Shown piece after piece: positions 44,398-53,367 of a DNA stretch of 64,000 nt. Both the position numbers and the translations under genes were made by a program. Source of the DNA: UBA5429 sp942493315 (GTDB lineage Bacteria > Bacteroidota > Bacteroidia > Bacteroidales > WCHB1-69); the NCBI GenBank assembly GCA_942493315.1, contig OW818690.1, forward strand, positions 930,001 through 994,000, written 5' to 3'. Under the pieces are notes generated by a model, which was given only the letters and a program-made list of their open reading frames with translations, did not search any database and was not told the DNA's origin. Numbering within the stretch: position 1 is the stretch's first letter; each line of letters starts with the position of its first letter.

Positions 44398-44838
44398 ATG
44401 GAAAACAAAATCGATAAATCAAAAATGCTCCAATCTCACGTCATTTTAGTAAATGATGCGGTTAATTTTAAAGGAACTGTAGAAGGTAATCCTTCTATCT
44501 CGATAGATTATACTCCTCCATTGGGAAACAACTTGGGATACACTTCATTAGAACTCTTTTTATTGAGTTTATCTTCCTGTATGGGAACGGCTTTATTGGC
44601 CATTCTTAGAAAAATGAGAAAAGAGATTGCCCATTTTGAAATTTACTCAGAAGGGGAAAGAAAAAGTGAACATCCTGCTGGATTTCAAAATATTACCATT
44701 ATGATTCACGTGAAATCTAATGGTTTAACAGATACTGAAATGGTAAGAGCTATTCAATCTATGGAAGCGATTTGCCCTGTTTTATCTATGGTAAACGAAA
44801 AAGTGGATATTCAAACCATGTTCCAGATCATGGCCTAA
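44398..44838 (+). CDS. OsmC/Ohr-family protein
   Basis: 146 residues. The two family cysteines are present: Cys61 in LSSCMGTAL and Cys126 in EAICPVLSMV. OsmC/Ohr proteins reduce organic hydroperoxides in the cytoplasm. The overall pattern is nearer the OsmC group than Ohr, but I cannot be certain. A 13/16 match to parS lies inside the gene and is not called. Convergent with the DODA-like gene, 2 bp apart. Confidence 0.88.
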   Translation: MENKIDKSKMLQSHVILVNDAVNFKGTVEGNPSISIDYTPPLGNNLGYTSLELFLLSLSSCMGTALLAILRKMRKEIAHFEIYSEGERKSEHPAGFQNITIMIHVKSNGLTDTEMVRAIQSMEAICPVLSMVNEKVDIQTMFQIMA

Positions 44839-44840
44839 TC

Positions 44841-45620
44841 TTAGGAAATGATCAGACTGGTCATACTTAAACTCCCACCCACTAAATGATCATTGAAAAG
44901 GGTCACCTTTTCGTTCTCTTGTTGTAAACTTAAAATATACAACAAGGGAAGAAAATGATCAGGGGATGGAATCGCAAATTGTATTTCCGGTGAACCGTTT
45001 TTATAATTGATCAATTGATCGTATTTCTTATTGATTATCAGATCATTGATCTCATTATGTGCATCAATAGCCCACTGATAACCATAATCGATCTGATCCA
45101 TATTGTCGTAGTCCACAGCTCTTAAATTGTGAATAATATTTCCTGAACCCACAATCAAAACACCCTCTTCTCTCAATTGGAGTAAGTATTTGGCTATTTC
45201 GAAATGGGCATCGGTGGGTTTCAGATAATCGAGACTCAACTGAACAACCGGAATATCGGCATTCGGATACAGGTGTTTAATGACGGACCACGTTCCGTGA
45301 TCCAAACCCCACTCATAATCAGGTTCTATCTGAATATCTGGATTTAATGCGATCACCTGTTGTGCCAAATCCGGATCTCCCGGTGCGGGATATTGCACTT
45401 GATAGAGTTCATGTGGAAACCCGCCAAAATCATGTATCGTTCGTGGATGTGTCATGGCTGTGACTTTCGTTCCTTTGATATACCAGTGTGCTGATATACA
45501 CAATATTGCTTTTGGTTTTTCAATCTGGTTGACCACATTTTTAAATCCATCTACAAAAATGGAGTCTCTGATTGCATTCATGGGATTACCATGTCCTAAA
45601 AAAAGAAGGGGCATCATCAT
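44841..45620 (-). CDS. LigB-type DOPA 4,5-dioxygenase-like protein (YgiD family)
   Basis: 259 residues. Metal ligands of the YgiD/DODA family appear as His10 (LGHGNPMNA), His45 (SAHWY), His164 (NIIHNLR) and His222 (PDHFLPLL), with HDFGGFP at 63-69. The Escherichia homologue cleaves the DOPA ring, though its natural substrate is unclear. Here it is the last gene of an operon with a sterol-reductase-like and an SDR protein, suggesting work on a cyclic or aromatic compound. Confidence 0.9.
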   Translation of the reverse strand: MMMPLLFLGHGNPMNAIRDSIFVDGFKNVVNQIEKPKAILCISAHWYIKGTKVTAMTHPRTIHDFGGFPHELYQVQYPAPGDPDLAQQVIALNPDIQIEPDYEWGLDHGTWSVIKHLYPNADIPVVQLSLDYLKPTDAHFEIAKYLLQLREEGVLIVGSGNIIHNLRAVDYDNMDQIDYGYQWAIDAHNEINDLIINKKYDQLINYKNGSPEIQFAIPSPDHFLPLLYILSLQQENEKVTLFNDHLVGGSLSMTSLIIS

Positions 45621-45628
45621 AGTAATGT

Positions 45629-46705
45629 TTAGTAAATAAATGGAATAATCCTATATGGTACTTTTTGGGTATATTGCTTCCACAAATCGCCATATTTTCT
45701 TTGACACCTTTTGTCATCCGCATATTGACGTGGGAAAAGAAGTAAAACATAATACAACGGATAGATCCATACCCAGTAAACATCAGGATATCCCACACTA
45801 AGGGCGATTCCTACGCCCATCAAAACTTCGCCCAAATAGTTGATATGTCGGCTCACACCCCAGAAACCATTGACCAATAATGTTTTGTTTCCATCCGATA
45901 TTGTTTGGGGTTTTATTCCTAAGAAGGAGCGTGTTGGGTTGATTTTAAAGAAATATTTTTGCATATTGGCTCCTCTTGCCAGTGTCCAGCCCATCAGAAA
46001 GATGATTCCAAAAATAACCAAACCCCAGGCCGGTGTATTGGCTGCAGGGAGATCAACGGTATTCCAGGGAACAACGGCGTAAAGAAAAGGGTAGAATGTT
46101 AAACAGCCCCAACCTAACTTAACGCCTACTCTTTCAGCAAAAAAATCGTAGGTGTATAAGTGAACTTTTTCAAAAGAGAGGTAATCAACCACAAAAAAAG
46201 TGATCATGGCAGCACACAGTAATATGTTGGGAGAGAGGGATCCAAAACGGTTGTAATGGTGAGCCATAAAACTCAGCACATTAAGTTCCAGCATAACGGC
46301 ACCCACCAGATAGAGCCACATTTTAGCATCGATACGACCCTTTTGAAATTGGGGATTTTCAAGTCTTCCAAAGAAAAGATCCACTAAAAAAGGTTTTCCG
46401 GTAGAAGGGTAGGGAAGTACGATGGCCAGAGAAAAGATCAGTCCGAATGTAAAAGCACCGGCAAGACTATACCAGCGGATCTCGTACAACCAATCGAATG
46501 GCGCCCAGTTCAAGTTTCCGAGTATGGCCCAAAGTGCTACGGTAATGATCAGAACAATCCTTCCGTTTAGTCTATAGTGTAATAGTTCACCGGTTTTAGA
46601 ATCGGTGACATAGCCGGCCATTTTCCGTCCGGGAACGAAATAGTTTAACAATGTGATCAGGAAATAGATCACCCAGGGGGTAAAGAAACCTAGAAGTATT
46701 TTCAT
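45629..46705 (-). CDS. ERG4/ERG24-type sterol C-14/C-24 reductase-like membrane protein
   Basis: 358 residues with about eight to nine membrane helices. The C-terminal signatures are clear: FWGVSRHINYLGEVLMG and the end PRQYADDKRCQRKYGDLWKQYTQKVPYRIIPFIY (positions 325-358), which match the NADPH-binding end of delta(14)-sterol and lamin-B-receptor reductases. Sterol synthesis is rare in Bacteroidota, so the substrate may be taken up or be another polycyclic lipid. It overlaps the SDR gene by 4 bp. Confidence 0.85.
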   Translation of the reverse strand: MKILLGFFTPWVIYFLITLLNYFVPGRKMAGYVTDSKTGELLHYRLNGRIVLIITVALWAILGNLNWAPFDWLYEIRWYSLAGAFTFGLIFSLAIVLPYPSTGKPFLVDLFFGRLENPQFQKGRIDAKMWLYLVGAVMLELNVLSFMAHHYNRFGSLSPNILLCAAMITFFVVDYLSFEKVHLYTYDFFAERVGVKLGWGCLTFYPFLYAVVPWNTVDLPAANTPAWGLVIFGIIFLMGWTLARGANMQKYFFKINPTRSFLGIKPQTISDGNKTLLVNGFWGVSRHINYLGEVLMGVGIALSVGYPDVYWVWIYPLYYVLLLFPRQYADDKRCQRKYGDLWKQYTQKVPYRIIPFIY

Positions 46706-47484
46706 CGGGATAAATTTTTAGTATTATTTTTCATAATTGAGATGGCCCATTTTTTAGGAAATAGTGTTCCCATAACAAAACGAGCGATTTTGTTCATCAA
46801 GCCGGGTGTAACGATAGGACCATTTCCCAAAGCGTGCAGGGCTTGATGAGCCACTTGATCAGCCTTCAATGTTCCGGGAGCTTTACCTGTCTGGGCCTGC
46901 TCATAACCGGGTGTAATAATCGCGCCTGCGCAACAGCCAACTACATCGATTCCGTAGGGTTTCAGCTCACTCCATAACCCTTCCGCCAGAATCATCAGAA
47001 ACGCTTTAGACGCGGAGTATGACACAATCTTCGGACTACCCTGTAGACCCGACATCGAAGACATAATCACGATGCCCCCTTTTTTGTTGGAGATCATTTT
47101 CGTAGACAGGTGTTTTATGAGGCGCAAAGGGGTTCTCATATTCACAGAAACAAGGGTATCCAGTTCATGATCAGCCACATCTTTAAAATAGTCGATAGGA
47201 GCGAAGGCCGCATTATAGACCAGCAAGCCAATCTCGACATCAAGGGTATCCAAATACGATTGAGTTGCCTCAAAATCAGCTAAATCCACCGATTGAAACA
47301 AAACTTCAACGTCATATTGCGATTTCAGTTTTGATGCCAGTTCAGACAATTTATCCCAACGACGAGCCAGCAAGACAAGATGCACTCCCGCTTTTGCCAG
47401 TTCTTCCGCAAAAGCAGCGCCCAATCCCTCAGAAGCCCCGGCAACAACCGCCCATGGACCATAATTGTGTTGGAAATCTTTCAT
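46702..47484 (-). CDS. Short-chain dehydrogenase/reductase
   Basis: 260 residues, classical SDR length. The cofactor loop is AGASEGLGAAF (15-25), Arg41-Arg42 suggests NADPH preference, NAAF stands for the NNAG motif (91-94), and the catalytic set is Ser142/143, Tyr156 and Lys160 (YSASK). It ends 4 bp inside the sterol-reductase-like gene and lies 14 bp after the AraC-type regulator. Probably oxidises or reduces a hydroxyl on the operon's substrate. Confidence 0.92.
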   Translation of the reverse strand: MKDFQHNYGPWAVVAGASEGLGAAFAEELAKAGVHLVLLARRWDKLSELASKLKSQYDVEVLFQSVDLADFEATQSYLDTLDVEIGLLVYNAAFAPIDYFKDVADHELDTLVSVNMRTPLRLIKHLSTKMISNKKGGIVIMSSMSGLQGSPKIVSYSASKAFLMILAEGLWSELKPYGIDVVGCCAGAIITPGYEQAQTGKAPGTLKADQVAHQALHALGNGPIVTPGLMNKIARFVMGTLFPKKWAISIMKNNTKNLSR

Positions 47485-47498
47485 AACGTTTTCATTTG

Positions 47499-48623
47499 TT
47501 AGGTGCTTTTTAAAATATATTCTTTAGGAGTCATTTTCTCATGTTTTTTAAATGCTCTATAAAAAGATGATGGCGTATTAAATCCTACATCATAAGCAAT
47601 TTTTTCAATGGTATTCGTTTTCAAATTCTCAATAGTTAATAATTTTTTTGCTTCTGAAATTCTATAAAAATTGATCAAATCAAAAAAACTCATTTCAAAA
47701 TATTGATTGATGGTATTAGAAATGTTATGAACATTTTCATTCAAATCGCTGGAAAATCTTGTAATATTTACATTTGAATCCAAATAGGGTTTCCGGTTTT
47801 CTAAATATTTTTTAATTAAATATGCCCGATTTTCAATTTCTTCAGCGATAGGCTCTTGTTTAATTTTTGATACATTTTTTTGATCAATAATAGGAACCAA
47901 TTTTAATAACATTTTGTCTTCATTATTGATAGGATTGGATAAACTTTGATATACAATAAAAATAAATGTAACAGCGGATCCAATAGGCATCAAATATAGA
48001 AAAATTTGAATTTTTGGAAATAAAAAGAAAGGAAACATGGTAACAATCCATAAAATAATACAAATCTTGATAAATGAAAGGATCCAATTAAACTTGATAG
48101 ATTCAATATTTGAACTAACATGAACAATAACAGATTGATATTTTTTGACTTTTATATAGCTAAGAATAAAATAAAAAAACATTTGAAGAATCATGATCAT
48201 ATCGACAATTGATAATCCTAAAGGGATGGAACCACTTTTGATTTGTTTGAAAAATAGGTATTTAAAATCCAAAGAATGCAATCCAAAGTCAATAAAATAC
48301 ACGAGACAGAAAAAGAAAGGAATTAGATGAATGGTATCTTTTAGATAAAATCTATCTTTTTGACCAATTGTTTTTAACACATAATAATAAAACAAGGGAC
48401 TCCATAAAAAATTTAAGAGTAAATGTAATGGGAACACTACAAATGCTACTTTAAAATAACCTAAACTAATAATGGTATTCGAAATTTGGGCTAAAGTGGG
48501 TAAAAGTACAATTATTGCAAGTAAAATATTATGATTATCTTTTGATTTTAATAATAAAATAGTGCTTAAAATTATAGAATTAATGATACAAAAAAAATTA
48601 ATGAATGTTGCAAAATTGAACAT
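47499..48623 (-). CDS. Membrane-bound AraC-family transcription regulator
   Basis: 374 residues from the ATG at 48623; the longer frame to 48680 would run through the -7 box at 48647-48654. The first 230 residues are seven hydrophobic helices and the last 100 form the AraC helix-turn-helix pair (ISEAKKLL, IEKIAYDVGFNTPSSFYRAFKKHEKMTPKEY). It probably senses a membrane-soluble or periplasmic signal and controls the SDR-sterol reductase-DODA genes that follow in the same orientation. Confidence 0.9.
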   Translation of the reverse strand: MFNFATFINFFCIINSIILSTILLLKSKDNHNILLAIIVLLPTLAQISNTIISLGYFKVAFVVFPLHLLLNFLWSPLFYYYVLKTIGQKDRFYLKDTIHLIPFFFCLVYFIDFGLHSLDFKYLFFKQIKSGSIPLGLSIVDMIMILQMFFYFILSYIKVKKYQSVIVHVSSNIESIKFNWILSFIKICIILWIVTMFPFFLFPKIQIFLYLMPIGSAVTFIFIVYQSLSNPINNEDKMLLKLVPIIDQKNVSKIKQEPIAEEIENRAYLIKKYLENRKPYLDSNVNITRFSSDLNENVHNISNTINQYFEMSFFDLINFYRISEAKKLLTIENLKTNTIEKIAYDVGFNTPSSFYRAFKKHEKMTPKEYILKST

Positions 48624-48646
48624 AATTTTCCCTTTAAAATGTGATA

Positions 48647-48654
48647 CAAAGATA
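48647..48654 (-). promoter_or_regulatory. -7 box of the AraC operon
   Basis: TATCTTTG on the minus strand, 23 bp before the ATG at 48623, with TTTG 17 nt upstream (48672-48675). It could drive all four genes to 44841. Confidence 0.5.
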
Positions 48655-48738
48655 TAAATTTTTTTATAAAACAAAAACAATCATAGTAATTTAATTGCAG
48701 TTTCTTTAAACTACAACAATTATGCATATAATGAATTC

Positions 48739-48746
48739 TATATTTG
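48739..48746 (+). promoter_or_regulatory. -7 box of the Ycf48-like T9SS gene
   Basis: TATATTTG, 29 bp before the ATG at 48776. Confidence 0.5.
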
Positions 48747-48775
48747 TCAAAATTTAAAATCAAAACGTTATTATT

Positions 48776-50842
48776 ATGAAAAAAATTCTTGTTTTACTTA
48801 TGTTATTTGCGTACTTTATAACAAATGCGCAAAATTGGTACTGCCCACATGTCTACGGTGGATTAAATTCAATTCAATTTCTGAATGAAAACTTGGGATA
48901 TTCTTTAGGATCAAAAGGGGTATATAAAACGGAGGATGGAGGTTTGAATTGGAGTTTAATTATGAATACTAATAGTGAAATTTACAATACTTCTTTTTTT
49001 ATTGACCAAGATACGGGTTATATTGCCAGTCAAACAGGAACTCTTAAAAAAACCACAAATGGGGGAGTAACTTGGACCAATATATCAATTAGTGGAAATA
49101 ATGTTTATAAAGACTTACATTTTACTTCTCCTGCTAATGGATTTTTGCTTTTTAGCGGAGGATTACTAAAAACTTCCAATTATGGAGCAAGTTGGTCTAA
49201 TGTGCCAACAAATGCGACATCCATGATGATGGATTTTTTCTTTCTAAATGAAACTATAAGTTATATTTGTGGGTTTAATGGAATTATATTAAAATCTACA
49301 GATGGTGGCAATACATGGTCTTCACTGAATTCCGGAGTTACCTCAACCTTGTATTCGATACATTTTGCAAGTTCATTAATTGGTTTTGCTGTTGGGGATA
49401 ATAGTACAATTATTAAAACAATTGATGGTGGGCAAACATGGACACCAATTACGAGTTCAGAAATATCTTCAAGTTATCTAAACGCTGTCTTTTTCACTAG
49501 TGAAACAATCGGATATATTGGAGCAGGAACTCCTGATGGATCAATTTATAAAACGATAAATGGTGGTAATACCTGGACAAAATGGACTAATCCCACAAAA
49601 TTTTCCATAACAAATTTGAAATTTTTCAACTCTAATTTTGGATATGCATGCGGAAATTCAATTATTCTTAAAACTACAGATGGGGGATCCAATTGGAATA
49701 TTTTATCTAGTAGTGCAGGAAATGAACTTTTAGATGTCTTTTTTGCCAACTCTCAAATCGGTTATATTGTTGAAGAAAATGTAGGAATTAGAAAATCAAC
49801 AAATGGTGGAAAAAGTTGGGTTTTACTCAATAATGGAACAGATAGATATTTTAGAAGAACCTATTTTCTCGATCCAAATTTGGGATATGCTATTGGACAT
49901 ACGATAATGAATGTTGGTTTTATTAAAAAAACCACAGATGGTGGTCTTACCTGGACAACTGTTTACAATGCTACCAGTGGAAGTTTTTATGATATAAAAT
50001 TTGTAAATCCCAATATTGGATTTGTAAGCGGAACAAATGGTGTCATTTTAAAAACATCAAATGGTGGACAAACCTGGACACCTCAGACCACAAATACGAC
50101 ATACACTATAAACGAATGTTGTTTTACAAATGAAAATAATGGTGTTGCTATTGGTTATTCAGGAGTAAGTAATAGTGTGATCATCAGAACAACCAATGGA
50201 GGATCAACATGGACCACTTTAACAAATCCCGCAACCTCATGGTTAATAACTATTGATTTTTCCAGTGAAAATGTTGGGTATATTGCAGGAAGCAATATAA
50301 TTTTAAAAACAATCGATGGTGGAGCAACTTGGAATATTATCAATAATGAAAGCTCATTACTTTACTCCATTGATTTTTTAACAGAAAACAGAGGATTTAT
50401 TTGTGGATATAATGGAATTTTAGTGGAAACCATTGATGCAGGTGCAAACTGGAATGTTGTGGAGTACGATGGAACATGGACATCACAACAATTACATTCA
50501 TTACATTGTCCAAATTCAGGTACCGCTTATGTTGTTGGAAAATCAGGCTTTTTAAGAAAATGGAGTGATGGTACTGTCGAAAATATTCAAGATAATAATT
50601 CAAATATTTCCACTTTTTCTTTGTTTCCAAATCCAACACAAAATAAAGTAAATATTAAATTATTTAAAGAAGTATCAAACAATAAAATTCAAATTTTAGA
50701 TTTTGTTGGAAGATTAATGAAACAAGAAATGTGCAATTCCAATGATATTGAAATAGATATAAGTTCGTTACCGGCTGGATTATATTTTGTAATAATTGAA
50801 AATAATGGAATTTTTTCTACTCAAAAATTAATCAAACAATAA
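48776..50842 (+). CDS. Secreted Ycf48/BNR-repeat propeller with T9SS sorting domain
   Basis: 688 residues. Signal peptide 1-18. About 13 repeats follow, each with a GYxxG-like strand and the pattern KTxDGGxTWT (for example KTTNGGVTWT, KSTDGGNTWS, KTSNGGQTWT), the Ycf48/sortilin-type beta-propeller repeat. Residues 612-688 are a T9SS type A sorting domain (LFPNPTQNKVNI ... STQKLIKQ). These are surface or secreted proteins; whether it binds polymers or is a protease partner cannot be told. Confidence 0.85.
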   Translation: MKKILVLLMLFAYFITNAQNWYCPHVYGGLNSIQFLNENLGYSLGSKGVYKTEDGGLNWSLIMNTNSEIYNTSFFIDQDTGYIASQTGTLKKTTNGGVTWTNISISGNNVYKDLHFTSPANGFLLFSGGLLKTSNYGASWSNVPTNATSMMMDFFFLNETISYICGFNGIILKSTDGGNTWSSLNSGVTSTLYSIHFASSLIGFAVGDNSTIIKTIDGGQTWTPITSSEISSSYLNAVFFTSETIGYIGAGTPDGSIYKTINGGNTWTKWTNPTKFSITNLKFFNSNFGYACGNSIILKTTDGGSNWNILSSSAGNELLDVFFANSQIGYIVEENVGIRKSTNGGKSWVLLNNGTDRYFRRTYFLDPNLGYAIGHTIMNVGFIKKTTDGGLTWTTVYNATSGSFYDIKFVNPNIGFVSGTNGVILKTSNGGQTWTPQTTNTTYTINECCFTNENNGVAIGYSGVSNSVIIRTTNGGSTWTTLTNPATSWLITIDFSSENVGYIAGSNIILKTIDGGATWNIINNESSLLYSIDFLTENRGFICGYNGILVETIDAGANWNVVEYDGTWTSQQLHSLHCPNSGTAYVVGKSGFLRKWSDGTVENIQDNNSNISTFSLFPNPTQNKVNIKLFKEVSNNKIQILDFVGRLMKQEMCNSNDIEIDISSLPAGLYFVIIENNGIFSTQKLIKQ

Positions 50843-50980
50843 AATCGATTTTGATTTGACAAATAATAACATTTCCCATGGCTGAGATCCTTTCTCATAA
50901 AATCAAAAAAACAGTTTAAGTTTCAGCCATTGGAAGTGTAACGTCTTTTTTCTCCCGTCCCCAGTCCTTCGTCCTTCGTC
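50843..50980. repeat. Gap with CCTTCGTCCTTCGTCC repeats
   Basis: About 138 bp. The right half (50951-50980) holds CCCGTCCCCAGTCCTTCGTC-type repeats that touch the stop codon of the 42-residue minus-strand gene. Nothing else was recognised. Confidence 0.6.
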
Positions 50981-51109
50981 CTAGTTCTCCCGATTTTCAA
51001 AATCCTCTTTCTTCCCCACTCTTTTAATAATCAGATAGACAATAAGAGCCACGCATGCTGCAATAAACAAGCCGTACAAAACGGTCATAGCGATACCAAA
51101 AAACTTCAT
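50981..51109 (-). CDS. 42-residue single-pass membrane peptide next to ybjQ
   Basis: Reads MKFFGIAMTVLYGLFIAACV, then ALIVYLIIKRVGKKEDFENREN: one long membrane helix and a charged tail. It starts one base after the ybjQ stop (TAA-T-ATG), the same coupling as rpiB-LUD in this window, which supports translation. The TAG stop is immediately followed by repeat sequence, so the original C-terminus may have been different. Confidence 0.6.
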   Translation of the reverse strand: MKFFGIAMTVLYGLFIAACVALIVYLIIKRVGKKEDFENREN

Positions 51110-51110
51110 A

Positions 51111-51425
51111 TTATCCTAATTTTACCGCGGTTCCGTAAGCTAAGATTTCAGAAGCTCCTTGCATAATCATAGAAGTAGCCAGGCGAAAACCGATGATAGC
51201 ATCAGCACCCATACGTTCAGCATCCTGAACCATTCTGAACATCGCTTGTTCTCTCGATTGTGCCTGAAGTTTGGTATACTCTTCGATCTCTCCGCCCACA
51301 ATATTTTTCAATCCGGCGAATATATCCTGACCAATATTTTTAGCACGAACGGTACTTCCTCTCGCCACGCCTAATAGTTCAACAATCACTCTGTTAGGAA
51401 TTGTTTCAGTTGTTGTAATAATCAT
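51111..51425 (-). CDS. YbjQ/DUF74-family protein
   Basis: 104 residues, matching the pentameric YbjQ (heavy-metal binding-like) family: TTETIPNRVIVELLGVARGST, REQAMFRMVQDAERMGADAIIGFR and a final AYGTAVKL. Function unproven; metal binding has been suggested for the family. A -7 box lies at 51473-51480. Followed by the 42-residue membrane peptide. Confidence 0.93.
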   Translation of the reverse strand: MIITTTETIPNRVIVELLGVARGSTVRAKNIGQDIFAGLKNIVGGEIEEYTKLQAQSREQAMFRMVQDAERMGADAIIGFRLATSMIMQGASEILAYGTAVKLG

Positions 51426-51472
51426 AATCTCTATATTTTAAATGAATTAATATTTGAATCAAATACGAAGCG

Positions 51473-51480
51473 CAAATATA
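51473..51480 (-). promoter_or_regulatory. -7 box of ybjQ
   Basis: TATATTTG on the minus strand, 47 bp before the ATG at 51425. Confidence 0.45.
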
Positions 51481-51527
51481 AAAAAAAGATCAATACCCGA
51501 TTCACAAAAAAATGGATAGTGGAGAAA

Positions 51528-51655
51528 AGTCAGCAGTCAGCGGTCGGCAGTCAGCATTTTTTTGCTGTTGGGTTTTAGGTTTTGGGTTTTAGAATTTTTC
51601 ATTCGCCTTTAGCCTTTAGCCTTTCGCCCTTCGCCTTTTGCCCTTCACCATTTGT
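51528..51655. repeat. Word-like degenerate tandem repeats
   Basis: Successive blocks GTCAGCAGTCAGCGGTCGGC, TTGGGTTTTAGGTTTTGGG, TTTTTCATTC and CGCCTTTAGCCTTTAGCCTT/TCGCCCTTCGCC. No gene. Confidence 0.7.
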
Positions 51656-51683
51656 ATTTTCCATTATACAATTTAACTTCTAT

Positions 51684-51715
51684 TTTGTATTTTATAAAAT
51701 ATAATTGTATCTTTG
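51684..51715 (+). promoter_or_regulatory. Complete promoter of the AAA_14-type ATPase
   Basis: TTTG -33 box (51684-51687), 20-bp spacer, TATCTTTG -7 box (51708-51715), 15 bp before the ATG. A TTG start at 51713 is excluded because it overlaps the box. Confidence 0.7.
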
Positions 51716-51730
51716 CCAAAAATTATATCC

Positions 51731-52933
51731 ATGAAACAGTTATTTCTTTCTTTTTATCGTAAACTTTCGGAAACAGATATGCGCTTTGAACGCTATTTGT
51801 TGAAACAAATTGACTGGAACAATCGACTTATAGCCATCACTGGTGCTCGTGGTACAGGAAAAACAACCTTATTACTACAACATATCAAAGAGATGTACGG
51901 CAATAATCCCGAGGATATTTTATTTGTAAGTTTAGATAATATTTATTTCAGCAATAACAATTTATATACGCTGGCCAATGATTTTTACACTTATGGAGGT
52001 CGTGAGTTGTATCTTGATGAGGTGCACAAATACCCTAATTGGGCTCAGGAGATCAAAAATATGTATGATGATTTCCCAAAATTAAAAGTTATTTTTACCG
52101 GTTCCTCAATGTTGCAAATTTTTAACGCGGATGGAGATTTGAGCAGACGGGTGCGCCATTATCAACTGTTTGGATTATCATTTCGTGAATTTTTGATTTT
52201 TGAAGGGATTGTTCCGATATCGCAATGCAATTTTTCTTTAGAACAAATTCTCCATCATCATATCGAAATTGTAAATCAAATAACGCATTCAAAATCTATT
52301 TTATCAGCTTTTCAAAAATATTTACAATACGGTTATTATCCTTATTATCAAGAAGATACTCCTGGTTACAGTGATCGTGTTTTACAAACTTTCAATACAG
52401 TAATGGAGAGTGACTTACCTAATGTAGAAAGGATCGATTTTGATTCGATTCATAAAATTAAAAAGTTATTTTACATTTTATCAGAAATGATTCCATACAC
52501 TCCAAACATATCGCAATTGAGTCAAATGGTGGGTGTAACGCGTCCAAGTTTAATGAATTATCTTCAACATCTCGAAAAATCGCATACCATTTTATTATTG
52601 AAACAAAAAGCAACAGGTATGAGACAATTAGTAAAACCTGAAAAAATCTATCTGCAAAACACGAATTATACTTATGCTTTATCGAAGAACAATCCGGATG
52701 TTGGTAATTTGCGTGAAACTTTCTTTTTCAACCAGATCCAACAAAATCATAAGGTCACCTATACAGAAAACACCGATTTTTGTGTGGATGATCAATACTA
52801 TTTTGAAATAGGCGGAAAGAACAAAAACGGCAAGCAGATTCAGGGTCTTCAAAACTCCTTTTTAGCCCTTGATGGGATCACCTGTGGATTTAGAAACGAA
52901 GTACCCCTCTGGCTATTTGGATTTTTGTATTAA
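51731..52933 (+). CDS. AAA_14/DUF4143-type ATPase
   Basis: 400 residues from the ATG at 51731. The Walker A motif is GARGTGKTT (38-46) and Walker B is ELYLDEVHK. A sensor-like FTGSSMLQI and the SRRVRHYQLFGLSFREFL segment follow. The C-terminal third is a winged-helix (LSQMVGVTRPSLMNYLQHLEK) and a DUF4143-like restriction-fold part ending in YYFEIGGKNKNGKQIQG. The family is accessory, patchily distributed and functionally unclear, with toxin-antitoxin-like or defence roles suggested. It stands alone here with its own promoter. Confidence 0.85.
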   Translation: MKQLFLSFYRKLSETDMRFERYLLKQIDWNNRLIAITGARGTGKTTLLLQHIKEMYGNNPEDILFVSLDNIYFSNNNLYTLANDFYTYGGRELYLDEVHKYPNWAQEIKNMYDDFPKLKVIFTGSSMLQIFNADGDLSRRVRHYQLFGLSFREFLIFEGIVPISQCNFSLEQILHHHIEIVNQITHSKSILSAFQKYLQYGYYPYYQEDTPGYSDRVLQTFNTVMESDLPNVERIDFDSIHKIKKLFYILSEMIPYTPNISQLSQMVGVTRPSLMNYLQHLEKSHTILLLKQKATGMRQLVKPEKIYLQNTNYTYALSKNNPDVGNLRETFFFNQIQQNHKVTYTENTDFCVDDQYYFEIGGKNKNGKQIQGLQNSFLALDGITCGFRNEVPLWLFGFLY

Positions 52934-52963
52934 AAGTTTATTTAAAAGGCGAAGCGCACCCTT

Positions 52964-53367
52964 TTCAGCTATCAGGTATCAGGTTTCAGTTTTCAGCTAT
53001 TAGTTATAAGGTTTTGGGTTTTGGGTATTAGTTTTCAAACCTTCGCCTTTCGCCCTTATTATTACACAGAGTTTCACTGTGTTTAACGGTGTCTCACAGT
53101 GTTTATGTGTCTGTATTTTAAAATTTAAAACACTGTGAAACACTTTTTTTACACTGTGAAACATGGTGATATTAAAAATTCAAAAATAAAAAAGAAAAAT
53201 GCCACAGATTTTAAAACGCAGATTAAACCGGATCTGTTTTAATCTGCGTTGCAAAGCATCCGTTGAATCTGTGTTCCATTTGGGTATAAGGTGCAAGGGG
53301 AAGGGGGAAAGTTGAAAGGAGCAGGAAACTTCCTTCGCCTTTAGCCCTTCGTCCTTCGTCCTTCGTC
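52964..53367. repeat. 434-bp gap filled with word-like repeats
   Basis: 52964-53060: TATCAGGTATCAGGTTTCAG, GGTTTTGGGTTTTGGG and CCTTCGCCTTTCGCCC blocks. 53065-53166: CACAGAGTTTCACTGTGTTT and ACACTGTGAAACAC words, partly palindromic. 53200-53285: CACAGATTTTAAAACGCAG/ ATCTGCGTT/ GAATCTGTGTTCC words. 53322-53367: CCTTCGTCCTTCGTCC touching the stop of the next minus-strand gene. No gene seen. Confidence 0.65.

Noticed and set aside
44702..44717. parS-like site in the OsmC gene (TGATTCACGTGAAATC)
   Set aside because: 13 of 16 positions; it could easily be coding sequence by chance.
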